Shown: positions 1-9,088 of the stretch, piece by piece
Layout of the letters: each line of letters starts with the position of its first letter
Position numbering within the stretch: position 1 is the stretch's first letter
From: Azospirillum sp. TSO35-2
GTDB lineage: Bacteria; Pseudomonadota; Alphaproteobacteria; Azospirillales; Azospirillaceae
Assembly: GCF_003116095.1 (NCBI RefSeq)
Contig: NZ_LGRA01000021.1
Span: forward strand, 3,003,915-3,067,914
Direction of reading: 5' to 3'
DNA length: 64,000 nucleotides
Made by a program: the position numbers and the translations under genes
Notes under the pieces: model-generated
The model's database searches: none
What the model saw: only the letters and a program-made list of their open reading frames with translations
What the model was told of the DNA's origin: nothing

Positions 1-1
1 C

Positions 2-2209
2 AACGCGCTGCCGAAGATCACCGCCGCCCTGCCCGACGGCATGGGGGTCGACGTCGCCTATGACAGCTCGGTCTTCATCTCCAAGTCGATTGACGCGGTG
101 TTCCACACGATCTTCGAAGCCATCGTGCTGGTCGTGCTGGTGATCTTCTTCTTCCTGCGCTCTCTGCGGGCGACGCTGGTGCCGCTGGTGACCATCCCGG
201 TGTCGCTGATCGGCGGCTTCGCCCTGATGTACGCCTTCGGCTTCTCGATCAACACGCTGACGCTGCTGTCGATGGTGCTGGCCATCGGCCTGGTGGTCGA
301 CGACGCCATCGTCATGCTGGAGAACATCTTCCGTTACGTCGAAGAGGGGATGGACCCCTTCCGGGCGGCGCTGAAGGGCTCGCGCGAGATCGGCTTCGCC
401 GTCATCGCCATGACCATCACGCTGGCGGCGGTGTACGCGCCGATCGGCTTCATGACCGGCCGCACCGGCCGCCTGTTCACCGAGTTCGCGCTGACGCTGG
501 CCGGCGCGGTGATCGTGTCGGGCTTCGTCGCGCTGACGCTGTCGCCGATGATGTGCTCCAAGCTGCTGAAGCACCAGACCAAGCATAATTTTCTCTACCG
601 CGCGATCGAGCGGCTGCTGGAGGGCATGACCAACGGCTACCGCGCCCTGCTGCGTCTGTCGCTGCGGGCCCGGCCGCTGGTGCTGCTGATCGGCCTCGGC
701 GTGGCGGCGGCCAGCTATGTGCTGTTCACCGGCCTGAAGTCGGAGCTGGCACCGGTCGAGGACCGCGGCACCATCGTCGGCATCGCCATCGCGCCGGAAG
801 GCTCGACCCTGGACTACACGATGAGCTACGCCCAGCGGATGGAGGCGCTGTTCCGCCAGATCCCGGTGCTGGAGAAGTTCTTCGTCGTCGTCGGCTTCCC
901 GGTGGTCAACCAGGGCATCGCCTTCGTCCGCCTGATCGACTGGGACCAGCGCGACGTCAAGCAGCAGGCGATCACCGCCCAGCTCTTCCCCAAGATGTTC
1001 GGCATTCCCGGCATCCTGGGCTTCGTCACCAACCCGCCGTCGCTGGGCCAGAGCCCGATCGACAAGCCGGTCAACTTCGTCATCCAGACCTCCCTGCCGT
1101 TCGAGGAGCTGCAGACGATGGTCAACGGCATGATGGCGGAGGCGCGCAACTTCCCCGGCTTGACCAACCTCGACACCGACCTGAAACTGAACAAGCCGGA
1201 GCTGCGCGTCTCGCTGGACCGCGACAAGGCGGCCGACCTGGGGGTGGACGTCGACGCGGTCGGCCGCACGCTGGAAACCCTGCTGGGCGGGCGGCAGGTC
1301 ACCCGCTTCAAGAAGGAAGGCAAGCAGTACGACGTGATCGTCCAGGTCGCCAACGTCGACCGCCGCAACCCGGACGACATCGCCTCGATCTATGTCCGCG
1401 GCGGCACCAGCGCCACCGGCGGCCCCGGCCAGATGATCTCGCTCGCCAACCTGGTGAAGGTGGAGGAGCGGGTGTCGCCCAAGGAGCTGAACCACTTCAA
1501 CAAGCTGCGCTCCGCCACCATCACCGCGACGCTGGCGCCCGGCGTGTCGCTGGGCGAGGCGCTGGCCGTCATGCAGGCGGCGGCGAACAAGATGCTGCCG
1601 GCGACCGCCCAGACCGACTATGCCGGGCAGAGCCGCGAGTTCCGTGAATCGGCGACCGGCCTCTACTTCGTCTTCATCCTGGCGCTGGCCTTCATCTATC
1701 TCGTTCTGGCGGCGCAGTTCGAAAGCTTCATCGACCCCTTCGTCATCATGCTGACGGTGCCGCTGTCGATGACCGGTGCGCTCGCCGCGTTGCAGTTCAG
1801 CGGCGGGACGATGAACGTCTACAGCCAGATCGGCCTGGTGACGCTGGTCGGGCTGATCACCAAGCACGGCATCCTGATCGTCGAGTTCGCCAATCAGCTC
1901 CAGCGTGCCGGAACCGACATCCGCAAGGCGGTGGAGGAAGCGGCCGTGCTGCGCCTGCGCCCGATCCTGATGACGACCGGCGCCATGGTGCTGGGCGCCG
2001 TGCCGCTGGCCAACGCCCAGGGCGCCGGTGCCGAAAGCCGGCAGGCGATCGGCGCCGTCATCGTCGGCGGCATGTCGCTGGGCACGCTGCTGACGCTGTT
2101 CGTGGTGCCGACGGTCTACAGCTATCTGGCGCGCAAGAAGCCGCTTCCGGTTGAGATCGAAGAGGAGCCTCACGGTTCCGGCCACGCCGCGCCCCATCCG
2201 GCGGAATGA
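2..2209 (+). CDS. RND efflux pump inner-membrane permease (AcrB/MdtB-like), 5' truncated
   Basis: C-terminal ~735 residues of a resistance-nodulation-division transporter, which exports drugs or other small molecules across the inner membrane using the proton gradient. The frame is open from the first bases of the window, so the N-terminus lies outside; full-length family members have about 1030 residues. The start of the visible part has the TM2-TM6 block with the paired aspartates of the proton relay (GLVVDDAIVMLEN), then the periplasmic porter/docking domain and the last TM cluster (GLITKHGILIVEFANQ). The partner periplasmic adaptor is expected upstream, outside the window. The substrate cannot be told from sequence. 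A response-regulator gene follows after 19 bases. Confidence 0.93.
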   Translation, partial: NALPKITAALPDGMGVDVAYDSSVFISKSIDAVFHTIFEAIVLVVLVIFFFLRSLRATLVPLVTIPVSLIGGFALMYAFGFSINTLTLLSMVLAIGLVVDDAIVMLENIFRYVEEGMDPFRAALKGSREIGFAVIAMTITLAAVYAPIGFMTGRTGRLFTEFALTLAGAVIVSGFVALTLSPMMCSKLLKHQTKHNFLYRAIERLLEGMTNGYRALLRLSLRARPLVLLIGLGVAAASYVLFTGLKSELAPVEDRGTIVGIAIAPEGSTLDYTMSYAQRMEALFRQIPVLEKFFVVVGFPVVNQGIAFVRLIDWDQRDVKQQAITAQLFPKMFGIPGILGFVTNPPSLGQSPIDKPVNFVIQTSLPFEELQTMVNGMMAEARNFPGLTNLDTDLKLNKPELRVSLDRDKAADLGVDVDAVGRTLETLLGGRQVTRFKKEGKQYDVIVQVANVDRRNPDDIASIYVRGGTSATGGPGQMISLANLVKVEERVSPKELNHFNKLRSATITATLAPGVSLGEALAVMQAAANKMLPATAQTDYAGQSREFRESATGLYFVFILALAFIYLVLAAQFESFIDPFVIMLTVPLSMTGALAALQFSGGTMNVYSQIGLVTLVGLITKHGILIVEFANQLQRAGTDIRKAVEEAAVLRLRPILMTTGAMVLGAVPLANAQGAGAESRQAIGAVIVGGMSLGTLLTLFVVPTVYSYLARKKPLPVEIEEEPHGSGHAAPHPAE

Positions 2210-2228
2210 GCGGAGGAGCCGCAGCGTC

Positions 2229-2597
2229 ATGGCGAGCGTGCTGATCATCGACGACGACGATGTGGCGCGGGCGGTGCTGCTGCGCACCCTGACCCTGGCC
2301 GGTCACGAGGCGGTCGGCGCCCGCGATGGGGTGGAGGGGATGGCGCGTTTTCGCGACCACCCCGCCGACCTCGTCATCACCGACATCTTCATGCCGAACC
2401 AGGAGGGGCTGGCGACGATCATGGAACTGCGGCGCAGCGCCCCCGGCCTGAAGATCATCGCGATCTCCGGCGGCGGTGCCCGCGCGTCGCTGGACGTGCT
2501 GCCGGTGGCGGAAGCGCTGGGCGCCCAACGCACCCTGCGCAAGCCCTTCACCCCGGCCGAGGTGATGGAGACCGTCCGCGCCGTGCTGGCGGAATGA
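2229..2597 (+). CDS. Single-domain response regulator (CheY-like receiver)
   Basis: A 122-residue stand-alone REC domain with no output domain. The acidic cluster is at D8-D11, the phospho-acceptor is D52 (in VITDIFMP), a conserved Ser lies in IAISGG and the conserved Lys in RKPF near the C-terminus. The ATG at 2229 is chosen over upstream in-frame starts because the domain begins right there (MASVLIIDD) and a GGAGGAG stretch precedes it. It probably shares a transcript with the RND pump gene. No cognate kinase is adjacent, so it may receive phosphate from a distant hybrid kinase. Confidence 0.88.
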   Translation: MASVLIIDDDDVARAVLLRTLTLAGHEAVGARDGVEGMARFRDHPADLVITDIFMPNQEGLATIMELRRSAPGLKIIAISGGGARASLDVLPVAEALGAQRTLRKPFTPAEVMETVRAVLAE

Positions 2598-2609
2598 CGG
2601 CACAAACAC

Positions 2610-2639
2610 AAACGCCGCTCTCGTGCGAAAGCGGCGTTT
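2610..2639 (+). terminator. Hairpin after the response regulator
   Basis: A perfect 10-bp stem (AAACGCCGCT at 2610-2619 pairing with AGCGGCGTTT at 2630-2639) around a 10-base loop, 13 bases after the stop codon. There is no clear T-tract, so it may be Rho-assisted or act mainly as an mRNA 3'-end stabiliser. Confidence 0.55.
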
Positions 2640-2744
2640 GCTGGGTCGGGGTGGGCGTGTCGCTCGGTTCGCGGAGAGAGTTCCAGCTTGTTCTTGTTCA
2701 GCCGGGCCGTTCTTGGTCCGTGGAATCGTTTTCGGCCGCCCCGG

Positions 2745-2903
2745 TCAGGCGGCCATGCGTTCTTCCTGGACGCGGCGGCTGTCGCGAAGGCGTTCGAACA
2801 TCTGCTGGATGGCGTCGCGGCTGATGCCGTCACGAGCCATGACAGCGATCACGATGGGGTCTTCGAGGAGTTCGGAAAGGGTCGGCGTCGTGCTGCGGTC
2901 CAT
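2745..2903 (-). CDS. 52-residue small protein, unknown function
   Basis: A short gene that is easily missed. It starts at an ATG preceded by a GGGAGGG ribosome-binding site six bases upstream and encodes a charged, mostly helical protein beginning MDRSTTPTLSELLEDPIVI and ending RRVQEERMAA. There is no signal peptide, no membrane segment and no cysteine. The central piece (ARDGISRDAIQQMFERLR) looks like a short helix-turn-helix or helical hairpin; that is only a visual impression. It stands alone, convergent with the response regulator, with its own promoter candidate about 150 bases upstream. I do not recognise a named family. Confidence 0.6.
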   Translation of the reverse strand: MDRSTTPTLSELLEDPIVIAVMARDGISRDAIQQMFERLRDSRRVQEERMAA

Positions 2904-3055
2904 GCGTCCCTCCCAATGTCCGACCCCCGTGTCACCGTGGCCAGTCCCAAGGGGCGGGAGCGGCAGACGGTCGAGGCCGGCAATAGCGATTGACCTATCC
3001 TTGTTGGCGTTCTTCTCGGCGTTCGGTCAGGCGGGGTGTAGCCCCTTTGCCCAAG

Positions 3056-3083
3056 ATTGTACGTTGAAAATACAATTTAGCAA
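3056..3083 (-). promoter_or_regulatory. Sigma-70-like promoter for the 52-residue gene
   Basis: On the minus strand, TTGCTA (3083-3078), a 16-base spacer and TACAAT (3061-3056), inside an AT-rich patch unlike the GC-rich surroundings. The 2904-3227 stretch has no gene; besides this promoter I see only the 5' leader of the small gene. Confidence 0.45.
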
Positions 3084-3227
3084 CCATATCGCAGATCGGG
3101 TGGTATTGTCACCCGTCCATTGGTCAAGCTCCGCTATATCTTTCCGTTGCCCAGTATTGGCCGCCTTCCCATCGGATGGCCCGGCCGGGTCGCGGCAAGG
3201 ATCCATGACCCGACTCCACCGAGTCGA

Positions 3228-3635
3228 TCAGGCCCCCGGCTGCGCACGCGTCAGGCTTGCCCCTGAGGCGGCGCCGTCCGCCGCGGCGGACGGCACCGTG
3301 ACCTCCACCGCGACCCGCCGGACCTTGGCGTGGGTCAGGCACAGGTCGGCGGCGCGGTCGGCCAAGTAATCGGGGCCGGGAACGGCGGATTCCGCGCACA
3401 GCCGGCGCAGATCCTCAACGATGTCCTCGTAGGACATGACGGCCGCGATGTCGTCCGGAAAGCCTGGGCCGGGGTGGGTGACGGTCAGCGTCAGGTCGAA
3501 GCGCACCATCGGCCGGTCGGCGCGGCCGGCGATGGCGACGGCCGCGGCGAACCCGCGCACCAGGATGGTGTAGGTGAGCGGCGCACCGCCCGGCTGGACG
3601 ATGGTGGTTCGTTCTGCGCTGTGATCCGACAACAC
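3228..3635 (-). CDS. folB: Dihydroneopterin aldolase family protein
   Basis: A 135-residue protein of the FolB fold, which in folate synthesis cleaves 7,8-dihydroneopterin to 6-hydroxymethyl-7,8-dihydropterin and glycolaldehyde. Family features are the central VMSYEDIVEDLRRL segment (position of the catalytic Glu and helix) and the C-terminal strand LTHAKVRRVAVEVTVP. It starts at GTG behind GGGAGA. It lies 96 bases downstream of folK on the same strand, which supports the folate assignment. The N-terminus is more divergent than in well-studied FolB proteins, so a specialised pterin-aldolase or epimerase role is possible. Confidence 0.75.
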   Translation of the reverse strand: MLSDHSAERTTIVQPGGAPLTYTILVRGFAAAVAIAGRADRPMVRFDLTLTVTHPGPGFPDDIAAVMSYEDIVEDLRRLCAESAVPGPDYLADRAADLCLTHAKVRRVAVEVTVPSAAADGAASGASLTRAQPGA

Positions 3636-3731
3636 TGTCTCCCGCCCGGCGGTCCGGCGCCGGTAGTTTTCCGGGCGGCACTATAGGCGGTGCCGCCCCG
3701 CCTTACCACCGGCAGCCATGCCGGGACAGGG

Positions 3732-4289
3732 TCAAAGCGCCTCGGCGATGCGCACCACCGTGTCGCGGCCCGGCACGGCGTCGCGAAGGGCGGCGATGGA
3801 GGCGCCCAGCAGCGGGTGGTGAAGGTCCGCGGCGATGTCGGCGAGCGGGCAGAGCACGAAGGCGCGCTCAGCCATGCGGGGATGGGGGATCTCCAGGTCG
3901 GGGTCGGCCACCACGCGGTCGCCGTAGAGCAGGATGTCGATGTCGATCGGCCGCGGGCCGAAGCGCAGCCCGCCGCTCTCGCGGCCCAGCGTCGCCTCGA
4001 TCTCCTTCAGGGCGCGCAGCAGCGGCCGCGGTTCCAGGGTCGTCGTGCCGCGCACCGCCATGTTGAGGAAGGCCGGCTGTTCGGTGACGTACATCGGCGC
4101 CGTCTCGTACACCGCCGACAGCGCGTCGATCCGCACGGCGTCGCCCAACCGCCGGATCGCCTCGGCCAGGTTGGCGGCGCGGTCGCCCAGATTGCCGCCG
4201 AGCGCCAGATGGACGGTGACGGCGGGCGCGCCTTGATCGGAGCCCTCATCCGAAGGGGTGGGTTGCGGCTGTGGCGGAAGCTCGGCCAT
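3732..4289 (-). CDS. folK: 2-amino-4-hydroxy-6-hydroxymethyldihydropteridine diphosphokinase
   Basis: Pyrophosphokinase that transfers diphosphate from ATP to 6-hydroxymethyl-7,8-dihydropterin in folate synthesis, cytosolic. The HPPK signature is plain: LALGGNLGDR near the N-terminus, YVTEQPAFLN, and the metal-binding RFGPRPIDIDILLYG followed by IPHPRM. The 185-residue form beginning MAELPP is preferred because an AGGA motif lies about 12 bases upstream; an upstream start would give 203 residues. The first ~20 residues (Pro/Gln-rich) are an extension before the domain. It is divergent from the lipoprotein gene at 4462 and upstream of folB. Confidence 0.93.
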   Translation of the reverse strand: MAELPPQPQPTPSDEGSDQGAPAVTVHLALGGNLGDRAANLAEAIRRLGDAVRIDALSAVYETAPMYVTEQPAFLNMAVRGTTTLEPRPLLRALKEIEATLGRESGGLRFGPRPIDIDILLYGDRVVADPDLEIPHPRMAERAFVLCPLADIAADLHHPLLGASIAALRDAVPGRDTVVRIAEAL

Positions 4290-4461
4290 GGCTTTGGCGA
4301 TCCTGATGTGCTGGGATGGGGCGGGTTGCGAAACTCCTAGCAAATCTCCGCGCCTCCGTCAGCCTTGCTCGGGACCGGCGGGGCGGGGAACGCGGGCGCC
4401 GCGGCGGGGTTTCAGCATGACGAGTGTGGCGATGAAACGAAATCGCGGTGGAGGACGAATC

Positions 4462-4902
4462 ATGGGTGCGCGCGCAGCGGCGATGCTTTTCGGCGGCACG
4501 GCCGTCATCCTGGCCGGTTGCGCCACCGGCCCCGACCCCGACGTGGCCCGGCGCGCCCAGACGTCGATGGTCGGCATGTCCAAGAGCAACCTGCTGTCCT
4601 GTGCCGGCGTGCCGGACCGGCAGGCGACGGCGTCGGGCCGTGAATACTACACCTACGTCGCCCCGGCGACCGGCGCCTACAGCCCCGGCAGCAGCATCGG
4701 CATCGGCGCCGGCAGCTTCGGTGGCAGCGGCGGGGTCGGGTTGGGGCTGGGCTTTGGCGTGCCGATCGGCGGCGGAAGCTATGGCTGCGAGGCGACGGTG
4801 GTGCTCGGCCCGCGCGGCACAGTCGAGCAGGTCAGCTACCCGGCCGGCGTTTCGCTGTCGTCCTGCACGCCGATCGTCCGGAATTGCGTGCCGCCGTCCT
4901 GA
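4462..4902 (+). CDS. Small glycine-rich lipoprotein, unknown function
   Basis: A 146-residue protein with a type II signal peptide and lipobox LAGC (lipidated Cys20), so it is probably anchored in the outer or inner membrane facing the periplasm. The segment SMVGMSKSNLLSCAGVPDRQ resembles the short helix seen in small SmpA/BamE-like lipoproteins, where a GMSK-type motif is common; this is only a resemblance. A Gly/Ser-rich stretch (residues ~75-110) and three further cysteines follow. The ATG at 4462 is chosen because a GGTGGAGGA site precedes it and the signal peptide starts there. No operon partner. Confidence 0.75.
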   Translation: MGARAAAMLFGGTAVILAGCATGPDPDVARRAQTSMVGMSKSNLLSCAGVPDRQATASGREYYTYVAPATGAYSPGSSIGIGAGSFGGSGGVGLGLGFGVPIGGGSYGCEATVVLGPRGTVEQVSYPAGVSLSSCTPIVRNCVPPS

Positions 4903-5112
4903 TAAGACTTTGTAATGAGACGATCGGGACTGTTGCCGAGCCCCGCAATTCCCTATCTTGAAGCGGCGCCTTGGCGATAACCGGCTGACAACGGGCCGGG
5001 AACCGGGCGAGCGCGACGATGACGGTGCGGGTATGGCGGTCGAGAGGGCGTGCGCCCGAAGAAGGCAAGCACCCGAAACGTGCAAGAACAAGGGTTGGAG
5101 GGACGACGAACC

Positions 5113-5823
5113 ATGGACATGAGCGGAAGCCATCGGATCGAGGCCAGCCGCGCCGCGGTGTGGGCGGCGCTGAACGATCCGGACATCCTGCGCCAGTGCA
5201 TCCCCGGCTGCGAAGAGGTGGTCAAGCAGTCCGACACCGAGATGACCGCCAAGGTCGTCGCCAAGGTCGGGCCGGTCAGCGCCAAGTTCGCCGGCAAGGT
5301 CACCCTGTCGGACCTTGACCCGCCCAATGGCTACACCATCACCGGCGAAGGATCGGGCGGTGCCGCCGGCTTCGGCAAGGGCGGCGCCACCGTGTCGCTG
5401 GCCAGCGAAGGCGAGGGGACCGGCGAGGCCACGATCCTGACCTACACCGCCAAGGCCCAGGTCGGCGGCAAGCTGGCGCAGATCGGGTCGCGGCTGGTCG
5501 ACGCCACCGCGCGCAAGATGGCCGAGGAGTTCTTCGCCCGATTCTCCCAGATCGTCGGCGCTCCGGTCGAGCCGGTCCCGGTCGAATCCGCCGATGTCCA
5601 GCCCGCCGCCGCACCCGCCGCTCCCGTTGCGGCCGAGTCGGCCACGGTAAGGCCGGCCGCCACCGCGTCCGCCCCGGCGAAGCCCGCCATCCGGATGGCG
5701 GCCCCGCCGCCGGAGGTACCCCTCCCGGTGCCGGCGGGGCTTGTCGGCGGCAGCTTTTACGTGCCGTGGGCGGCTCTCCTTGTGGTTGCCGTCCTGCTCG
5801 CTGCGCTTGCCTGGATGAATTAG
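5113..5823 (+). CDS. coxG: CoxG-like SRPBCC protein with C-terminal membrane anchor
   Basis: A 236-residue carbon-monoxide-dehydrogenase subunit G (CoxG) family protein. The first ~150 residues are the SRPBCC fold, with the family start SHRIEASRAAVWAALNDPD, IPGCEEV and the helix RLVDATARKMAEEFFARF. An Ala/Pro-rich linker leads to one C-terminal TM helix (about 213-234), giving a membrane-tethered cytosolic domain. In Oligotropha-type cox loci CoxG recruits the molybdenum hydroxylase to the membrane. Here it lies about 32 kb from the cox-like operon at 37.7-44.9 kb, so the link is inferred. A GGAGGG site precedes the ATG. Confidence 0.85.
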   Translation: MDMSGSHRIEASRAAVWAALNDPDILRQCIPGCEEVVKQSDTEMTAKVVAKVGPVSAKFAGKVTLSDLDPPNGYTITGEGSGGAAGFGKGGATVSLASEGEGTGEATILTYTAKAQVGGKLAQIGSRLVDATARKMAEEFFARFSQIVGAPVEPVPVESADVQPAAAPAAPVAAESATVRPAATASAPAKPAIRMAAPPPEVPLPVPAGLVGGSFYVPWAALLVVAVLLAALAWMN

Positions 5824-5867
5824 GCCTGCGGATTGTTCATTGGTCTGACAGCAGCATGAAAGGGGCT

Positions 5868-5894
5868 TTGCCACACCCCCGGAATGTGTATGCT
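5868..5894 (+). promoter_or_regulatory. Possible promoter of the cytochrome c gene
   Basis: TTGCCA (5868-5873) and TATGCT (5889-5894) with a short 15-base spacer, about 60 bases before the start codon. The tight spacing makes this a weak call. Confidence 0.3.
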
Positions 5895-5953
5895 GCCGCG
5901 CGAATCCGGTTGGCCCCCTCGGCCGGCCGATCCATCGGAAGGGAAGCCGAAGA

Positions 5954-6334
5954 ATGAAGAAGCTGTTGATGGGCGTTGCCGCCGTTGCCGCCCTCGTCAC
6001 CGGTGCCGGCGCTGCCCAGGCGGCCGATGCCGCCGCTGGCAAGGACGTGTTCAAGGTCTGCATGGCCTGCCACACCGCCGAGCAGGGGAAGAACAAGGTC
6101 GGTCCGTCGCTGTTCGGCGTCGTCGGCCGTCCGGCCGCGTCGATCGAGGGTTACCAGTATTCGGCCCCGATGAAGGAAAAGGCCGCCGGCGGCCTGGTCT
6201 GGACCCCGGAGAACCTGGACGCCTACATCAAGGCCCCGAAGGAAGTCGTTCCGGGCGGCAAGATGGCCTTCGCCGGCCTGAAGGAAGACGCCAAGCGCGC
6301 CGACCTGATCGCCTTCCTGGCCGAGCAGAAGTAA
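5954..6334 (+). CDS. Class I c-type cytochrome (c2-like), periplasmic
   Basis: A 126-residue electron carrier. A Sec signal peptide (cleavage after AQA, residue ~23) precedes a mature chain of about 103 residues with one haem site C36-M-A-C39-H40 and a likely axial Met104 in PGGKMAFAGL. Family pattern: VGPSLFGVVGR, YQYS..MK and LDAYI..P. It probably shuttles electrons between the bc1 complex and oxidases. GGAAGGGAAG precedes the ATG. Monocistronic, with a strong terminator right behind it. Confidence 0.93.
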   Translation: MKKLLMGVAAVAALVTGAGAAQAADAAAGKDVFKVCMACHTAEQGKNKVGPSLFGVVGRPAASIEGYQYSAPMKEKAAGGLVWTPENLDAYIKAPKEVVPGGKMAFAGLKEDAKRADLIAFLAEQK

Positions 6335-6363
6335 CACCGCCCGCCTCGACGAGGTGGATGGCG

Positions 6364-6394
6364 AAAGGGCCGGAGGGTGACCTCCGGCCCTTTT
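6364..6394 (+). terminator. Rho-independent terminator after cytochrome c
   Basis: A perfect 13-bp GC-rich stem (6364-6376 with 6381-6393), a GTGA loop and a TTTTCTT tail. A textbook intrinsic terminator; it also lies just behind the convergent pepN gene. Confidence 0.92.
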
Positions 6395-6430
6395 CTTATG
6401 CACAAGGTCCGTTGCCCGTGCGGGCCGGGC

Positions 6431-9088
6431 TCAGCCGGCCGCGTCCAGGCTCTTGCTCGCCACCTCGTAGACATCGGGGGACAGGCCCGGCGTGCCGACG
6501 ATCCGTTCCAGTTGCGCCTTCATCAGCGCCTGCCGGGCCGCGTCATAGCGCCGCAGGCGGGAGAAGGGCCCCATCAGACGGGCTGCAACCTGCGGGTTCA
6601 TCGGATCCAGGCGCAGGACCTGATCGGCGAGGAAGCGGTATCCGGCGCCGGTTGAGTCGTGGAAGCGCACCGGGTTGCCGTTGGCGAAGCCGCCGATCAA
6701 CGCGTAGACCTTGTTCGGGTTGCGGATCTCGAAGGCCGGATGGCCCAGCAGCGCCGTCACCCGCTCCAGCGTGTCCGGCCGGTGGGACATCGCCTGGACA
6801 CCGAACCACTTGTCGACCACCAGCGGCTCACCCTTCCAGCGCTCGTAGAAGTCCGCCAGCGCGGCGTCGCCTTCCGGCGTCGCGGCGTTGGACAGGAACT
6901 GCAGCGCCGCGATGACGTCGGTCATGCCCTGCGCCGTGCGGTACTGGTCGAGGCAGAGGTCCAGCACCTCCGCGTCCTCCAGCGCCATCAGGTAGGCGAG
7001 GCACAGGTTCTTCAGCGCCCGCTTGCCGATGGCCGCTGCGTCGACGGAGAAGGGCTCCTGGCTGGTGTTGCGGCGGTAGAGGTCGAGCCAGCGCGGGCGC
7101 AGCGCCGCGGCCAGCGTCTTGCGCGCGAACTCCCGCACCGTGTGAATGGCGTCGGGATCGACCACCGCCATCTGGGTGCCGAGATAGGCCTCGGTCGGCA
7201 GCACCAGCGCCTGGGCGGCAAAGGCCGGGTCGCGCGCCGCATCGTCCAGGATCGTGGCGACGGCGTCGACATAGCCCCGCGGCAGGTCCAGCGGGCGCCC
7301 GGCCTGCTGGTCGGCGACGAGGCCCAGCAGGATGCGGGTGCCCAGGATCTGCCCGGCCTCCCACCGGTTGAAGGCGTCGCTGTCATGCGCCATCAGGAAG
7401 GTGAGGTCGGCGTCGGTCAGGTCGCTCTTCAGCTTCACCGGGGCGGAGAAGCCGCGCAGCAGCGACGGCACCGGCCGGGCCGGGACGTCCTGGAACTCGA
7501 AGGTCTGGCTCTCGGCGGTGACGTGCAGGATGCGGCTGGTGCCGGCCGGCGCGGCCTCGCCGGCCAGCCGCAGCGGCAGGTCCCGCCCATCGGGGCCGAG
7601 CAGGCCGACCACCAGCGGGATGTGCATCGGCTGCTTCACCGGCTGGCCCGGCGTCGGCGGCACGGTCTGCCGGACGGTCAACCGGAAGCTCTTCGCGGCG
7701 GCGTCATAGTCGCTGGTGACGTCCAGTTCCGGCGTGCCGGACTGGCGGTACCAGAGCTGGAACTGGGAGAGGTCGATACCGCTGGCGTCGGCCATCGCCG
7801 CGACGAAATCGTCGCAGGTCACCGCCTGCCCGTCGTGGCGCTGGAAGTAGAGGTCGATGCCCTTGCGGTACTTCTCGGCCCCCAGCAGGGTGTGGATCAT
7901 GCGGATGACTTCCGCACCCTTGTTGTAGACGGTCGGGGTGTAGAAGTTGTTGATCTCGACGTAGGCGTCGGGACGCACCGGGTGGGCCATGGCGCCGGCG
8001 TCCTCCTGGAACTGCACGGTGCGCAGCCCCTGGACGTCGCCGATGCGCTTCACCCCGCGCGAGTTCATGTCGGACGAGAATTCCTGGTCGCGGAAGACGG
8101 TCAGCCCCTCCTTCAGCGACAGCTGGAACCAGTCGCGGCAGGTGACGCGGTTGCCGGTCCAGTTGTGGAAATACTCGTGCGCGACCACCGCCTCGATGTT
8201 GAGGAAGTCGGTGTCGGTCGCCGTCTCCGGCTTGGCCAGGATGTATTTGGTGTTGAAGACATTGAGCGACTTGTTTTCCATCGCTCCCATGTTGAAATCG
8301 CCGACCGCGACGATGTTGAAGATGTCGAGGTCGTATTCCAGCCCATAGACCTCCTCATCCCAGCGCATCGACTTGATCAGCGAGCGCATGGCGTGGTCGA
8401 TCTTGTCCTCGTTGCCCGGCTCGACATAGATGCGCAGCGTGACGTGGCGCCCGGACGCCGTGCGGAAATGATCCTCGGCATGGACGAGGTTGCCGGCGAC
8501 CAGCGCGAACAGGTAGCAGGGCTTGGGGAACGGGTCCTCCCAGCGCGCCCAGTGGCGGCCACCGTCGAGATCGCCCGCATCGGCGAGGTTGCCGTTGGAC
8601 AGCAGGACCGGGTAGCGCGCCTTTTCCGCCGTGATGGTGGTGCTGTAGCGCGCCATCACGTCGGGCCGGTCGATGAAGTAGGTGATCTTGCGGAACCCCT
8701 CCGCCTCGCACTGGGTGCAGAAGTTGCCGGAGGATTTGTAGAGCCCCTCCAGCGCCGTGTTCTCCTGCGGCCTGATGCGGACCACGGTTTCCAGGGTAAA
8801 GGATTCCGGCACGTCGGCCAGCGTCAGGTGGTCGGGCGTGACGGTGCAGGCCTCCGCCCCCAGCGTCCGCCCATCGAGCGCCACCGACACCAGGTCCAGC
8901 CGCTGGCCGTCGAGCGTCAACGGCGCGGCCGCGGCGTCGGGACGGGCCGGGTTGCGGCGGATGGCCAGCACCGCGCGGACGGTGGTGACATCCTCGCCCA
9001 GATCGACGAACAGGTCGACCGTGTCGATCAGATGCGCCGGCGGGCGATAGTCCTGGAGCCGGATGGCCTTCGGCGTGCCTTTGTCCAT
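6431..9088 (-). CDS. pepN: Aminopeptidase N (M1 zinc metallopeptidase)
   Basis: An 885-residue cytosolic aminopeptidase of the E. coli PepN type, which removes N-terminal residues from peptides. The substrate-binding GAMEN motif is at residues 268-272 and the zinc motif H304-E-Y-F-H308 follows with the family NWTGNRVTCRDWFQL. Downstream are an Ig-like domain and the long C-terminal helical domain; the length matches E. coli PepN (870). ATG with AAGG upstream. Monocistronic and convergent with the cytochrome gene. Confidence 0.97.
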   Translation of the reverse strand: MDKGTPKAIRLQDYRPPAHLIDTVDLFVDLGEDVTTVRAVLAIRRNPARPDAAAAPLTLDGQRLDLVSVALDGRTLGAEACTVTPDHLTLADVPESFTLETVVRIRPQENTALEGLYKSSGNFCTQCEAEGFRKITYFIDRPDVMARYSTTITAEKARYPVLLSNGNLADAGDLDGGRHWARWEDPFPKPCYLFALVAGNLVHAEDHFRTASGRHVTLRIYVEPGNEDKIDHAMRSLIKSMRWDEEVYGLEYDLDIFNIVAVGDFNMGAMENKSLNVFNTKYILAKPETATDTDFLNIEAVVAHEYFHNWTGNRVTCRDWFQLSLKEGLTVFRDQEFSSDMNSRGVKRIGDVQGLRTVQFQEDAGAMAHPVRPDAYVEINNFYTPTVYNKGAEVIRMIHTLLGAEKYRKGIDLYFQRHDGQAVTCDDFVAAMADASGIDLSQFQLWYRQSGTPELDVTSDYDAAAKSFRLTVRQTVPPTPGQPVKQPMHIPLVVGLLGPDGRDLPLRLAGEAAPAGTSRILHVTAESQTFEFQDVPARPVPSLLRGFSAPVKLKSDLTDADLTFLMAHDSDAFNRWEAGQILGTRILLGLVADQQAGRPLDLPRGYVDAVATILDDAARDPAFAAQALVLPTEAYLGTQMAVVDPDAIHTVREFARKTLAAALRPRWLDLYRRNTSQEPFSVDAAAIGKRALKNLCLAYLMALEDAEVLDLCLDQYRTAQGMTDVIAALQFLSNAATPEGDAALADFYERWKGEPLVVDKWFGVQAMSHRPDTLERVTALLGHPAFEIRNPNKVYALIGGFANGNPVRFHDSTGAGYRFLADQVLRLDPMNPQVAARLMGPFSRLRRYDAARQALMKAQLERIVGTPGLSPDVYEVASKSLDAAG

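Noticed and set aside
2688..2993. Plus-strand frame of 101 codons over the 52-residue gene
   Set aside because: No ribosome-binding site and a biased product; the minus-strand gene has GGGAGGG and a promoter.
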